A DNA stretch of 64,000 nt from Solanum dulcamara (taxonomy: Eukaryota; Streptophyta; Magnoliopsida; Solanales; Solanaceae). The DNA lies in the NCBI RefSeq assembly GCF_947179165.1, contig NC_077239.1:66692634-66756633 (forward strand). The letters are read 5' to 3'. The translations under genes and the position numbers were made by a program. The number at the start of each line of letters is the position of its first letter. Position 1 is the stretch's first letter. Shown here in pieces: positions 33,379 through 45,727 of this stretch. Below the pieces are notes generated by a model, which did not search any database, had not been told where the DNA came from, and saw only the letters and a program-made list of their open reading frames with translations.

Positions 33379-36300
33379 CCTCTTGGATGATTTGACATGT
33401 TATCATTTTTATTTTATTTTTTTGAATAATTTGTGTTTGTTGGGACTCATGTCTTTGATGGAAGTTTATACGAGGCCTCGATGGATCTCATCTTGAATTG
33501 TGTTCGCTCCATTCTAGCAATGTTGGAGATTATTTGAAGTTGACTCCAAACTTCTGATAATTCTTAATGGAATTTTTGAGATCTTCCTCAAAAAAAATTC
33601 CCAGTTAGATTCTTGACAAATTCGAGCTGCTGAAAAAGGATTTTGACATTCTCGTGCAATTTTTGAGATCTTCTCAAAAATTCTGTCCAGTTTCATATGT
33701 TAACATGATCTCCAATCTTAACTTACTGGAGATAGTTTCTTCTTGTGAATTTTTGAGATCTTCTCAAAAATTCTGTCTAGTTTTCATTGTAAGGGAGAAA
33801 GGAAAATCTTATGGGGAACATGACCGAGCCATTGTGGCGCCTACATATCCTGTTGGTGCACAAATATAGTTCCAATCCTGTGGATGATGAGTACTGCAAA
33901 ATTTGAGATAAGATAATCAGTAGACACATGTGCAATATGAGCATAATGATATGGAAACTGTATTACTTGCAATATTTACAGCTTAAAAATACGAGATATG
34001 CCACCCATTTGATATGGATGATTCAATAAAGTAAAATATGCATCTCACACCGATGGGATTAGCCTAATGTCACATTATTTAGAGCAAACCATCCAATTTC
34101 AAAGGACAAATGCAATTTGTTTTTAGAGAATGTAAAGAGATAGTCAAATTTTGCCTACAAATGACCAATAGTTAGGATTGCATAGAAATATTTCTTATTT
34201 CCTTTCTTATAACTGAGATTGACTTCGAGGTAATTCCTATAGCTTCAAGTAGTACCTCAAACATACTTAAGTGTCGATAAGATTTTTTCATCTTTCTTCA
34301 AACAAATATTTAGAATTATACCAATCCTCATGTTTCAAGCACCCTCACAATAAAGAAAGTCCTTTTTCGCACATATTTGAAGTGTTTGATTTAAGGACAT
34401 TTTGCAAGTACACTCACACTCTCAAGAATGTTCAACGCATGCAACTGTGATACCATATGTTTGGCCTACATGTAAATCTCCACTAATGTGAGAATATTTG
34501 GAATGAGATCATGTAGGACTTGTTATTGGCTTGTAATGTAGGCTTAAGGACAGGTAGGATATTTATTTGGAATAAAAGTGATTTAATCTCTCCTTGAGCG
34601 TCACACTGAATTTATGTTTTTGATGATTGTTACCCCTTTTGGTGTCCGATCCTCTTTGTTATCTCCTTTTTAGATTTTGACTTTTTTTGAGTCTTTATTT
34701 TTGGAGTTTTTTCTCTTTTCACCCCTTCCTTTTGAGGTTTCTCCTCTTTTGTTGGAGCAGTTTCCTTTTTGTCTTACATCGACTTAGTAGGAGTTTTTTT
34801 GTTTTTGTTTTTTTAAAGTCGTCTTTGTTTTTTTGACTTTGGAGACTTTACGTATTTTGTCTTTGGCAATTTTAAAGTTGGATCTTCTTATATAATTTGC
34901 ACATCTTCGATGCGCTCAAGGAGGTTGGGCCAAAAGAAGGATAGTGCATGTAAGCTCTCAGAAGGGAAAGGGCTAAGATGTGGTTGTCCAAAGAAAAGGC
35001 TTTAGGCTCAAAATGGGAAAACTAGGGATTAATGTTATTTGATAGACTTTGAAAAGAACAATCGGGTCAAAAAAGGCCTACAATCCTTTCTCAAACCAAA
35101 TAAAACTTAGGATTTCGCTTCAACAAACATTCAGGCCAAGTTCTAGATCAACAGTGCGATGCAATTGAATTTTAGTCTAAAGCTCACCACACAATGCACA
35201 TGAAGCCATGAGGTTTTATTCTTACCTTGAAAGCCTGTAAGAGAATTTTCAAACATCACAAAAATACAAATGAAAGATACCAACAGAAGTTTTGGTTTAC
35301 CACAAAGCCAATCATTTTCATCCTACTGAATATTTTGCATGCTCCTAACTGTATTCGTCCCAATCAAGAAGATATGACTCTTAAAATATGTACACAATTT
35401 TTATATATATTTTTTATTTTCTATTTTTTATTATTATTTTTGGTTGAAAAAGGAAATACCGAACCCAAGAAGGGCTGCCTACGTATCTCACCGAGATGAA
35501 AATCAGGTGTGCGTAGTTTTTGCAGATATGATATATAAAATAATTTAAAGATTTAGAAAAACTCAGAGAGACGTCTCGTAAGTCTAGTGCTTGTTGACAT
35601 TTTCAGTTGGGGAGTGTCTTTTGCCTATTTGCACCAACACGTTTCGTGTCTTCTCAACCATCGGTGAGAACACCTATCGTTATATTATTTTTTAGATATT
35701 CCTCAGAGATTATACATTGGTGTGTTCTTCCAATTTCCTGCAGGAATCACTTGTTGTGTTCGTTTTGGTGATTGTCTCTTGTGACTTGAATTCTTTCAAC
35801 TATTCACGAGAATCATACATTGTTATAACCATCCCCGACAATTATAGGGGACAGTTTTCCTACAAAGATATGAAAAAAGTCTGAAAGCGAGGTCATTATA
35901 AAAAATAAGTAACAAGATATAGGAGTAAGGTTTCATAGTCAAAGACTCCCCCGATTTATCTTTCATGCTTTGTATTAGTGTCTTGTGAAATTTAAGGTCA
36001 TCGTTATTTTCCATCAACTCTTTGTCCCTACAAGATCTATATGAGAAAGGGCTATGATTTTTTTTAGAATAAAGAATTGAAAAAGATTAGGGTTAAAGTT
36101 TGTGGTTGAATGTTGCAATAGATTTGGAATTGCCGTGATTCCCTCTCTTGAAATAATGTCGTCTCTTCTCTTTTCAAAGAAAAACTTCTTAGTTAGAAAG
36201 AGAGTGTTGACCTCTCAAAATTGAGATCCAATCATTTATCGCATGATGTATTTTGATAACAACCTCTACAAAAGAAAAAAGAATCAACTTTGCTGAACCC

Positions 36301-37401
36301 TCGATCTTTGAGAAGTAAGCAAATTTGATTTCCGACATAAATCAATCTCTCCCTGAAAAAGAAGAATAACTCAAAAGCCAAAGCATTAGTTTATGTTTGT
36401 AATAATTAATGCAAATATCACACAAAGAACTAAACATATGAATGTTTCTTTGTTTGAAGACAAACTAATCCATGTGTGAATAAAGACTAAATGGACAGAA
36501 ATTGACTCATTTTAATTTTATGACTCATGTGTGAGAAATGCTGACTTGTGTTGACTCACAAATTTCTTGTGCTTCATCTTTTGGACCCTCATTCTTCTTA
36601 AATGCAGATGTTCTCAATTTCTTTGAAAGAATGAGGAGAAACAAAAAATTTTAAAGACAGGACCGAGCCTTGAAAGGCTGCCTACGTATCTCACAAAGGA
36701 GAATTCAGGTCCTACATAGTTCGACCAACTTAATTTTTTTTAAATGAAACATCAATCCCTTTTTTTTGAGATGAGAGAGTAAGGTTTATGATTTGAGAGT
36801 AAGTTCAAATTTTGTTGGAAAACTAAAGACTCATGGAGTATTTGAACGCACTGTCGATAGTGATTTGATATTTATATCTATGAGACTCTAGAAAAAATTC
36901 TAAAAGAGTGGACTAACATGTCTCCAAATGAAGCAACATATTCACAAAAATAGTTATAGCATATAGCACATAAACTGTTATTGCGCATCCTAAATAGATA
37001 TGTGACCTTCTTGCACCAAGGATAGGCCTAACAATTTGAAGAATGTATAACGTCATTTGAAACATTCCATTGCCCCAAAAATCATATTTATACAAGTTTT
37101 ATGAATAAACTGAATGGGGATACATAATAGAAAAATGGTGTTACAAATAATCAGTCTCACGCAGAGGTATAATCTTAAACTAAGGCTTCATGGAAAATCT
37201 TTCCTTCTTGACTTGTGGACATCTCCGAATGCCAACGCCTTTTGGATGAAGTAGCAACTTGTGAAGATCCTTCTTTGAGTAGACTAAGCTACTAAAATAA
37301 ACCCCCAACCCTGAGGGACAATGGTTTGTCAAACGAAGTATACAACATTCAAATTTAAACATATAGGTATGATCGTCCATTTAGGCCGAGGGCCACTTTG
37401 G
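33379..37401 (-). other. Non-coding interior of the 12-kb element
   Basis: Four kilobases without recognisable gag, protease, RT or integrase motifs on either strand. It holds the conserved 19-mer GGCTGCCTACGTATCTCAC at 35473-35491 and 36676-36694, and a weaker copy near 33.83 kb (GCGCCTACATATCC). It also has a duplicated GAATTTTTGAGATCTTC-like segment near 33.56-33.77 kb. Confidence 0.6.
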
Positions 37402-40193
37402 ACTTAATTTAAAAGATTCTAACAGATTTAAGTCTTAAAAATTAAGAGAAAAAAGGTACGAGGTACTTATTTCCACTTTGAGAAGATGTTAAGCATTCAA
37501 AGTGGCGGCTAACGCACGGTTATCCGACGATTAGAAAATTATTTGACTAACTTTTAAAAATATTAATTTAAAAGGAAACAAAGACTTTAAAATTAAAAAA
37601 AAAGATCAAACTAAAACATTGAAAATAATATACATGTATATAAAAAAAGAAGTAAAGTTTACCAAATGCCTAAGTAAAGATAGAAAATCATCTAAAGAGT
37701 AAATTAACATGAATTGGTTTATCTTTAGAAGAATCTAATTAAGTTAAAACAAATTAAAATTAATATCTAAGCAAACATAAATAACATAAATGAATAAATT
37801 ATTACAACCTGAATTAATATAAATAAACAATAAATAACACATGAAAATATTGCCTGACACTTAGTTTATGTACACTTGGACTAAGTTGTTGGGTCATCTG
37901 CGTTTTGGGCCTTAAGCACAATTTCACTGTATATCGCAGTTGTATATACACTGAATATCAGTGTATATAACCACCAGTTTTCTTGTATATTAGATATACA
38001 TTGACTGTATATTAGTCGGTTTGTGCTACAATACCTGTAAAGACACGTAGTAAATGTGTTAATAATGAATAAATAATAATAATAATAATAAATCTCGTCT
38101 TATTAACATGGGAGGCCTTGGAAATCGACGGTAATTTCTTCATCGGCCAATTTCAACTTGTAATATATAATATGCAATGTAAACTTAAACTAAAATTTTC
38201 GTCTTTTAAAATGGAGAGGCCTCAAAAACCGACGGAAAATTTTTTTCATTGGCCAATTTTAATTTACAAAAATATAATATATATTCACGGTTGATTTAAA
38301 TAAAAATTTCAAAGGGTAAACAATCTCCTAAATACAAAGCAATAAGCAAAGTGAGTCAACCCAAAATTAGTTATAGCAATAAAATATACATATATCATTA
38401 ATTGTAGGACAACAACAATAATAATAATTTAAAACCCTTTAAGAAATAATCTAACAATATGAAAAGTAATAGCAATAAGTATAAAAAAAATAACAACAAA
38501 CAATGATACAATAAATGTGTGTCAATAAAATATCATATATGTGAAATTATGAATTAATTAATAATTTTACCCACTACATATATCACTTTACATAAAACAA
38601 AACTAATGCTCTATAACTAGGCAATTTATTAGAAAAAGAAGAAAATCTAAAATCAGTCTACTAGCAAAAAATATAACTAAATGAAAACATAAATTAGTCA
38701 GTTAAAACAATAAACTTAAACTAAATTTCCGTCTTTTAAAATGGGGAGGCCTCAAAAATCGACGGCGAGATTTTTTCATTGGCTAGGGACTTGCAAACAA
38801 TTTAAAAAGGAAACAAACAAAATTGAAGTAAAAGAATAACATTAAAGACATCCAAATTAACTAAAAAAGCCGAACAAAATGACCCAAATAAAAATAGTAA
38901 ACAAAAACAATTTAACGGAGAATCATGAATAATGACCGGAGAATATGAAAATATAGAAAACAATGTCTGGAGTTTGAACTCCTCCGTCCAGATCTGAAGC
39001 AGAACAAAATATACATGAAAATGCAACAAAACATTGCAAAAAAAACAACAAATCATAAAACAAAGTGAAGCAACATTTATGTCTAGTTAGATTTGGGAGT
39101 GAAAGCTCAAACCTCACCAAAAATGAAGTGTGTTTGGCTAGAAAAGAAGAGGATTTTGGTGGTTTGGTGGTTGTTAGTTGGTTTTAATGGAGAAATGTGA
39201 AGGAGAGGGATAAAAGTAGTAAAAAAAATATTAAAATTGGTGTTATTTATAGTGAGGGTGAGGGAGAGAGTAGAGAAGAACAATAAATATTATGAGTGCT
39301 TTTTTTTAGGAAGAATTAGAGATGAGAGAGAAAGAGTTTGAAAATAGTTGTATAGGTGTAGGAAATTGTAGTGTATAGGTGTTGGACTTTTGTTGTAGTT
39401 GTTGATGGGTGTAGTTTTTTAGGAAGAATAAGAGAGGAGAGAGAGAGAAAGAGTTTGAAAATAATTATATAGGTGTAGAAAATTGTAGTGTATAGGTGTT
39501 GGAATTTTGTGGTAGTTGTTGATGGGTGTTTTTTTTTTAGGAAGAATAAGAGAGGAGAGAGAGAGTTTGAAAATGGTTATATATGTGTAAAAAATTGTGT
39601 GTGATTAGTGGGGGTAGGTAAAATTGTGGAAAAATTTGTGTGATTAGTGAGGTATGTAAAATTGTGTGGAAAATTTGTGTGATTAGTAGGGTATGTAAAA
39701 TTGTGTGGAAAATTTGTGTGATTAGTGGGGTATGTAAAATTGTGTGAAAAATTTGTGTGATTAGTGGGATAGGTATAATTGTGTGGATAATTTGTGTGAT
39801 TAGTGGGGTAGGTAAAATTGTGAAAAAATTTTGTGTAATTAGTGGGGTATGTAAAATTGTGTGGATATTTTTTGTGATTAGTGGGGTATGTATAATTGTG
39901 GGTAAAATTTAATATTTATCTATATTTTAATATATTCATAGACTATTCTAAAAAAATTAAAACAAATATGAAAATATATAACAAATGACATGTAAAAATA
40001 CAAATTAACGAACTATAATAAAAAAATAGCTATAACTAAAAATTTTAAAAAATAAACTGATAAAATCCTCATCTAAGGATAATTATCGATAAAATTGATT
40101 TAAAATTGTAAAAGTGCACTTTTGAACTATTTAACAAAATAAAAATTAAAAATATTAATTTTACAAAAGTCAGGCCAAAATTGAGTGTCAACA
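37402..40193 (-). repeat. Right (5') LTR of the 12-kb element
   Basis: About 2.79 kb, collinear with 28171-30924. The outer end is TGTCAACA at 40193. The inner end breaks off at ACTTAATTTAAAAGA where the left LTR region continues, so the primer-site side is missing or rearranged. A TATA-like site lies at 39244-39251 (-). Confidence 0.8.
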
Positions 40194-40394
40194 TGCGCCC
40201 TCAATTAACAGAAACTATATAGTAAGTAATCGGTAAATTATTTTTGTGGGTTATTTTGATTACTCAAACATAATTACCTTGCCACTATAGTTTCAATTAC
40301 AACATTATAAGAACAACTATAGTTGGGTATAATCAAAGCTTGCTACATCAATCTTCTTAATGCAGAAAAAATTTGTAACTTTCGAACCCAACAA

Positions 40395-41045
40395 TCAATA
40401 GGGACTGCAATTTTTTTTATTAACAGAGGCTTTCAATTATAATAATTAATTCGTAAAAGCATGAATTAATCATATTATAATAAATCATAGATTATATAAC
40501 TAAAAATCTGTAATTGTACTCCTCGATTTTATTTCAAAAATTATCATTACAATTTTTTTAAATTCCTGTGTTAGAATTACCGACACCAATCAATTAAATC
40601 AAATTATCTAAAAATTTAATTTATTGACTAAGAGCCTGTTTGGATTGGCTTATAAGTTACTTATAAGTTGTTTTCAGTTTTTTGAGTGTTTGGTTGGCCA
40701 ACATAAAACCTTTTTGTACTTAAAATAAGTCCCAATAAATAATTGGGTTTGTTTGGATAGACTTATTTTACGCAGCTTTTAAGTTGAAAACAACTTATAA
40801 GTCAAAAAAAAGTTGGGTTGCACCTATTTATTTTTTAAAATTTATAAGCAGTTTTCAACTTATAAGTTACTTAAAATAAGTCCATCCAAATAGGCTCTAA
40901 CCTAATCCTTTATTTTATACTTAACTTATTTCACATGTTGGATAAAATCCACCTGCAGGGTTTCACGTGAAAACTTATAAGAAACCATAAAGGGGTGTCT
41001 TCTATCTCAAGACCGAGACACGGTTCTATCAACTAATTATTATTT
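40395..41045 (-). repeat. Second copia LTR/3' UTR fragment, split by a MITE
   Basis: Collinear with about 13610-13995: TTAACAGAGGC, then TTCGTAAAAGCATGAATTAA, then AAGACCGAGACACGGTTCTA. The copies look about 85-90% alike. This one is interrupted by 40632-40897. No pol sequence adjoins it, so it is a fragment. Confidence 0.75.
40632..40897. mobile_element. Harbinger-type MITE, TAA duplication, with a natural empty site in the window
   Basis: It starts GAGCCTGTTTGGATTGGCTT and ends CCATCCAAATAGGCTC as inverted copies. TAA lies on both sides (40629-40631 and 40898-40900). The homologous copia fragment at 13.8 kb has GACCAACTTAATCC at this point with no insertion. The element is 266 bp and non-coding, with internal palindromic AACTTATAAGT motifs. 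Confidence 0.85.
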
Positions 41046-41303
41046 CACTAATGTAATTTGTTATTATCCAATCTATTAGGAATTTATTGACTCATTAAAA
41101 GAGTCTTACCTTTTAAAAGATTAAAATAATAAAACAAATTTCATAGTGCATAATAATTATATTAAGATTAAGAGTATAAGTATAGGTAATGGACTAAAGA
41201 ACTTATTTATCAATATTCAGAACATAAATAAATATCTCTAATTGGTCCGTTCAATACATGTAAAATGTACTAGCATAAGAAGTTGGAATTTTATCATTCC
41301 CAT

Positions 41304-41880
41304 TAGGGCTGTACAGGGCAAACCGATAAACCGCATCAAATCGATAAACCGAACCAAACCGAAAAAAAAACCGACTAGTGGTTTGGTTTGATTTGGTTTG
41401 GTGTTTGGAAAAAAACTCCAACCATTATAGGGTTGGTTTGGTTTTAACTAAAAAAAGTCAAACCGAACCCAAACCGACCCGATTATAGATATATTACTTT
41501 TAAATTATGTTATACATAAAAATATTTATTAAAATGTAATTTATAAATATTTTCCTAAAATTTTTCATAATTTTTGTTTTCTTTCTTACATTTAGATTTG
41601 AACTTGAGAAGTCCATATAAATAATATACAAAAAAGCCCAGAAGGAAATGAACACCGGAAGCCCAAAACATGTTATGTAATTAGAAAACCCTATTCGGCT
41701 ACAAATGATTTGGTATGGTTTGTAAAAAATCCGAACCAACCCAAAAAACCCGAGAAAAATTGATATCGAAAACCCTGACTTTTATTGGTTTGGTTTGATT
41801 TATAGATTTAATAACCCGACACAAATGTTTTGGTTTGGTTTATAAAAAATTCGAACCAACCCGGTCCATGTACACCCCTA
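41304..41880. mobile_element. hAT-type MITE with exact 8-bp duplication
   Basis: Terminal repeats TAGGGCTGTACA and TGTACACCCCTA are inverted copies with one mismatch. ATTCCCAT occurs at 41296-41303 and 41881-41888. An 8-bp duplication and TAGGG ends fit the hAT superfamily. The 577-bp body holds many GGTTTGGTTTGG and CCGAACCAACCC stretches that can pair internally. No transposase is encoded. Confidence 0.88.
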
Positions 41881-41888
41881 ATTCCCAT

Positions 41889-43480
41889 AATTAAGATCAA
41901 ATTATATTTAATCCCGTGCTACAATCATCAAGATATTTATCCGACTTTATCTTTGATTATGAACATTTAATTTATAACTTATAAGAACCGACAATTTTAA
42001 TATTTCATGTATGAGTTAAATAACTCTATACAGAAAAATCGTCTATTGTATAAGTAATGGACACACATATATATTAACATAATGAACTATTTAAATAAGA
42101 ACTTTATTATATTAATCCAAATATAATAAAAGGTCTTTATATGAGATTAAATAAAATATTATAACTTAATTACATGGTTAATAGTATATCTCAATATGGA
42201 TTTTTCCTTTCTTGAGCAACGAGGTTTTCACATAAAATCTTGTGTTGATTTTACTTGTTATTTATTTTTCTGCAATTATTATTCTGTTAGTGGACTAGTA
42301 ACAATTTTTGGTTGCCAAAACTTATTAACTTTGGTTAAACAAATATTTTCCTTCTCATCCCACTATTGAATTAAAAGTATTCTTAGTGTTGTTAGCTTTT
42401 TAGCTTTAAGAAAAATCTTTAAATTAAAAATTGACTAGTTGACTAGATGAACTTTATGAAAAATCACGTGTCAATGTATATTTAATCCAGATATTAATTC
42501 AATATATATTAAATTACCTAACTCATATATATTAATCTGATCCACTCATATAAGTCAATTCTTTCAAAACTTGGATCTATATACATACGTCATTTTCAAA
42601 AGCTAAACGCAAATAATTAAGTATTCAAATCACCACCAAAGAGATAATAAAGTCAAAGCGTGCAACTGAGAAATATGGGCCAATTGGAAAACTAGTTCCC
42701 ACATTAGAAAATTTGTCATTGTCTCAATTGAATTTTGAACTTCTAGAATAACCAAAGCAAGTCAAAGTACTCAAAAGTCAAAAGTTAAAACTTGCATATT
42801 ATTTGTCTTTGGAAGTTTTCACTCTTTAAAACAAAAATATTTATCAAACTTGATCATAAAAATATATGTCTAAGCTATCCTTTAATTTTTTTTGAATTCA
42901 TTACTTATAAGGTCAATAAATTATTGAAAATAGGTGAATGGAGTTCTTTTTGTTAATAATCAGAAAAGTCACTTATAATTTTTTCATCCAAAAAATGACT
43001 TTTTTAACCATAAAAATCATTTATCTTTTATTATTTCAGTTCACTCAAATAGAAAAGTGAAATATTGGGTCATTTTTAATGATGTGACACCTATTTTATT
43101 CTAAGAAAGCGGAAAAAATATTTCTCATTTTTAAAAATGACATGAGTCATTCCACTATCAATTAAATAAATATCTTCATGATTGATCATTAATCAAAATA
43201 AAATTTGAGGCATATCCATATTTTTCTTCAAAAAGAAATAAAATAAATATTATAATTAAAACTTGGCTCATTATTCAAATTTTATTTATTTACATGAATT
43301 AGAAAAATATAAAATATTATTTAGTACAGACAAATGAAAAGAAAATAATTTAAATATTATCAGGCTTATCAATATTCATATTTTCTTATGGAAAATTGAA
43401 GAAATCAACTACATTTAGATGCATAGACTCAATATTGTCTTTAGAGATAAAGTTTGCCTCTAGATTATTTTTTGCTCTCT
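41889..43480. other. AT-rich intergenic stretch, no gene seen
   Basis: No motif-bearing ORF. The part at about 42.56-42.79 kb weakly resembles 46.13-46.58 kb (shared AAACTAGTT.CCCAC and GAACTTCTAGA blocks). Confidence 0.5.
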
Positions 43481-44335
43481 TCAAGGATGCCTGATATAGC
43501 TAAACCTGCCGTTTTGATGACCGGCAGGTCCGTGGCCAATGTTCATACCTCCACATCTATGACATATACTTTCTGAATTATTCTTTAGTATAACTTCTTT
43601 CTTTTCACTCTTCTTTTTGTATTGTTGATCATTTTTCGGTGCTAGACGAGCATCATGATTATAATTTCTTCTTCTACCATGACCACAACCACGATTGGGG
43701 TCACGGCCTCTTTCTCGTTGGTTATAGTTTGCCTGATTCACTTCAGAGAGTGACAAAGAACCAACGGACCGACTATCATAATTTTTCATTAACAATTCGT
43801 TATGTAGTTCACCAATAAGAAGGTGAGAAAGTAATTTAGAATATTTTTTAAAACTCTTTTCATGATATTGCTGCTGTAGGAGCATATTCATGGGTGGAAG
43901 TATGGAGTATATTTTTTAAAATTTTTCTTTCTCATTAATTTTTTCTCTGCATAAATTTAACTATGCTATAATTCTAAACAAGGCAGAATTATATTCAGTT
44001 ATATTTTTAAAATCCATTAATCTCAAATTGAGCTAATCATGACGTGCCTGTGGAAGGATGACCAACTTTAGGTGGTCATATCTTTCTTTTACATTCTTCC
44101 ATAGTTTAAGAAGGTTTTTTCATGTGACGTACTGTAATTTTAACCCCTTGTCAAGATGGTGGCGGAGAAATATCATGGCTTTGGCACGGTCTTGACTAGA
44201 TGCCTTAATATCATCTTTGATGGTGTCTGCCAGACCCATCGATTCTAGGTGTATTTCAACATCTAGTGTCCATGATGAGTAGCTTTTTTCAGATATATCA
44301 AGAGCAACAAATTCAAGTTTAGAGATATTAGACAT
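43481..44335 (-). pseudogene. Broken copia gag (UBN2 domain and zinc knuckle remnant)
   Basis: Minus-strand translation starts MSNISKLEFVALDISEKSYS and continues with DRAKAMIFLRHHLD, LWKNVKERYDHLKLVILPQA, NMLLQQQYHEKSFKKYSKL and NNELLMKN-like blocks. These are the standard order of a widespread plant copia Gag. The zinc knuckle is reduced to CHRCGG...GH. Several in-frame stops and a gap near 43.9 kb inactivate it. The 5' side (44.37-44.40 kb) reads GTTAACACGAGCC in sense, a likely degraded primer site. No pol follows. Confidence 0.82.
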
Positions 44336-44389
44336 TTTAAATAAATAAAATTCTTACCCTTTTAAAAATAGATCAAAGTGATGGAGGCT

Positions 44390-44640
44390 CGTGTTAACAA
44401 CATGTTATAAAACAAACTAACTTAAAGAGAGACCGTAAGAGAAAGAGAGAATTAAAAGATATCTATATGTTTTAATATCATAACATACAAGTTATTTATA
44501 GCCGGGGAAGGGGAGGAGGGGGGAGTTATAATAACAAAGGCAAGTGGTAATATAATTGGGTAGGGAAAAGTAGGGGACAAAGTTAGTGGGTAGGAAAGTA
44601 ATGGACAACCACTTGTATAACAGATTAGTGTTTCGTAGGA
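44390..44640 (-). repeat. Possible LTR remnant upstream of the copia gag
   Basis: The sequence next to the degraded primer site contains AGAGAGACCGTAAGAGAAAG and GTTATTTATAGCCGGGGAAG, a plausible LTR with a TATA-like TATAAATAAC on the minus strand. No second copy exists in the window, so the limits are uncertain. Confidence 0.4.
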
Positions 44641-44665
44641 AAAGGAAATGTTTTCCAATGTTCTT

Positions 44666-45727
44666 ATATTTGGTTGATTTAATTATTTTGGAAAATATTT
44701 TTTAGGTTAACTTATTTTTCTAGAATTTAAGGATTAGTCCTTAAAATATTCTTTTTTCTACCCGCACCCCCCCTCTTCCCACAAAACAAATTTATAATTT
44801 TATTTTTTTAAAAAAAATCAAATCTCGATTTAAAAGTTAGGTCCCGGGTAGGGTGTTGTCCCTATTCAAAAGTCAAGGTCGAGTCTCGATTTGAAAGTTG
44901 AATCTTAGGTCGCAAGTCGAGTCAGGTACCGATTTGAAAGTTGGGTCCTCCATCGAATGTCGGGGTTGGGTCCTAATTTGGAAGTCGTGGTTGGATCCCG
45001 GATTGATCAATCGTGTCCAGGTTCGGGTATCAGGTTCAGGTCTGGATCGGATCTCAGAGTTGGATTTTGGATCAAGTGTCTGATTTAAGTGTCGAGGCTG
45101 GGTCAGTTGGATTTCAATTTAAATATCGGGTCTCAGATCAGAAATTAGTGTTAGGTCCCAAGTAAGATGTCGAGGTCAAGTCGGATGTCAGGGTCGAGTT
45201 TTAGTTTGAATGTCAAGTCTCAGGCGGGATCTAGGGTCTAAGTCTCAGGATCAAATTTCCGTCAGGGTCTTGCCTTAGTTCGGATGTCGGAATTGTGGTC
45301 GGTTCCCACTTTGAATGTTAGGTCTCGAGTCGGGAGTCGGGATTGAGATTGGGTCTCAGTTCAAATATCGGATCTCCGATCAAGAGTCGGAGTCAACTTC
45401 CAGGTCGGGAATTGGGGTCGAATCTCAAATCGATCATCGGGGTTAGATCCCGGATCAATCGTCAAGGTGGGATCTCGATTTGAGTGTTGGTGTCGGGTCC
45501 CGTTTGTTATTAGGTTGATTTTCATATCATAAATTATTTTCTTGAATAATATTTTTTATTCTCTAGCAAAAAATAAAAGATATTTTTCGAAAAATAATTT
45601 TCATTCACCAATCAAATAATAAAAAATATTTTTCGATAAATATTTTCCACCCACCAACTAAACATGAAAAAAAATAATTAGAAACCAATTTGTTTTTCAA
45701 AAAAATATTTTCCGTCCAACCAAACAC
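44666..45727. mobile_element. Inverted-repeat element with a degenerate minisatellite core
   Basis: The outer parts are rough inverted copies: left TTTGGTTGATTTAATTATTT then GGAAAATATTTTTT; right GAAAAATATTTTCCGTCC.. then AACCAAACA. The core (44820-45500) is GC-richer than its surroundings and made of diverged ~25-bp modules of the form GGGTCCxxATTTGAATGTCG, over 20 of them. A foldback- or Mutator-like non-autonomous transposon is the simplest reading. No duplication was defined. Confidence 0.5.

Larger units (their letters stand above)
28171..40193 (-). mobile_element. 12-kb LTR element without gag-pol (LARD-like, Tat/Ogre-like organisation)
   Basis: Two long direct repeats (28171-30924 and 37402-40193, about 97% alike by eye) flank a 6.5-kb interior. 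The outer right terminus, read on the minus strand, is TGTTGACACTCAATTTTGGC, a common start of plant gypsy LTRs. A minus-strand TATAAATA in each LTR supports the same orientation. The interior has two tandem arrays (31.34-32.19 and 32.28-33.38 kb) next to the 3' LTR, where Tat/Ogre elements have a tandem-repeat-rich 3' UTR. It also holds three copies of a GCCTACGTATC-type motif. I found no RT, integrase or gag. The 5' LTR lacks its inner end, so no primer site is seen and no target duplication could be fixed. High LTR identity without genes implies fairly recent movement by borrowed enzymes, or a later deletion. Confidence 0.75.

Noticed and set aside
35227..35499. 90-codon plus-strand ORF in the 12-kb element
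   Set aside because: No domain or homology is recognised, it lies opposite to the inferred element sense, and it ends in the conserved 19-mer region.
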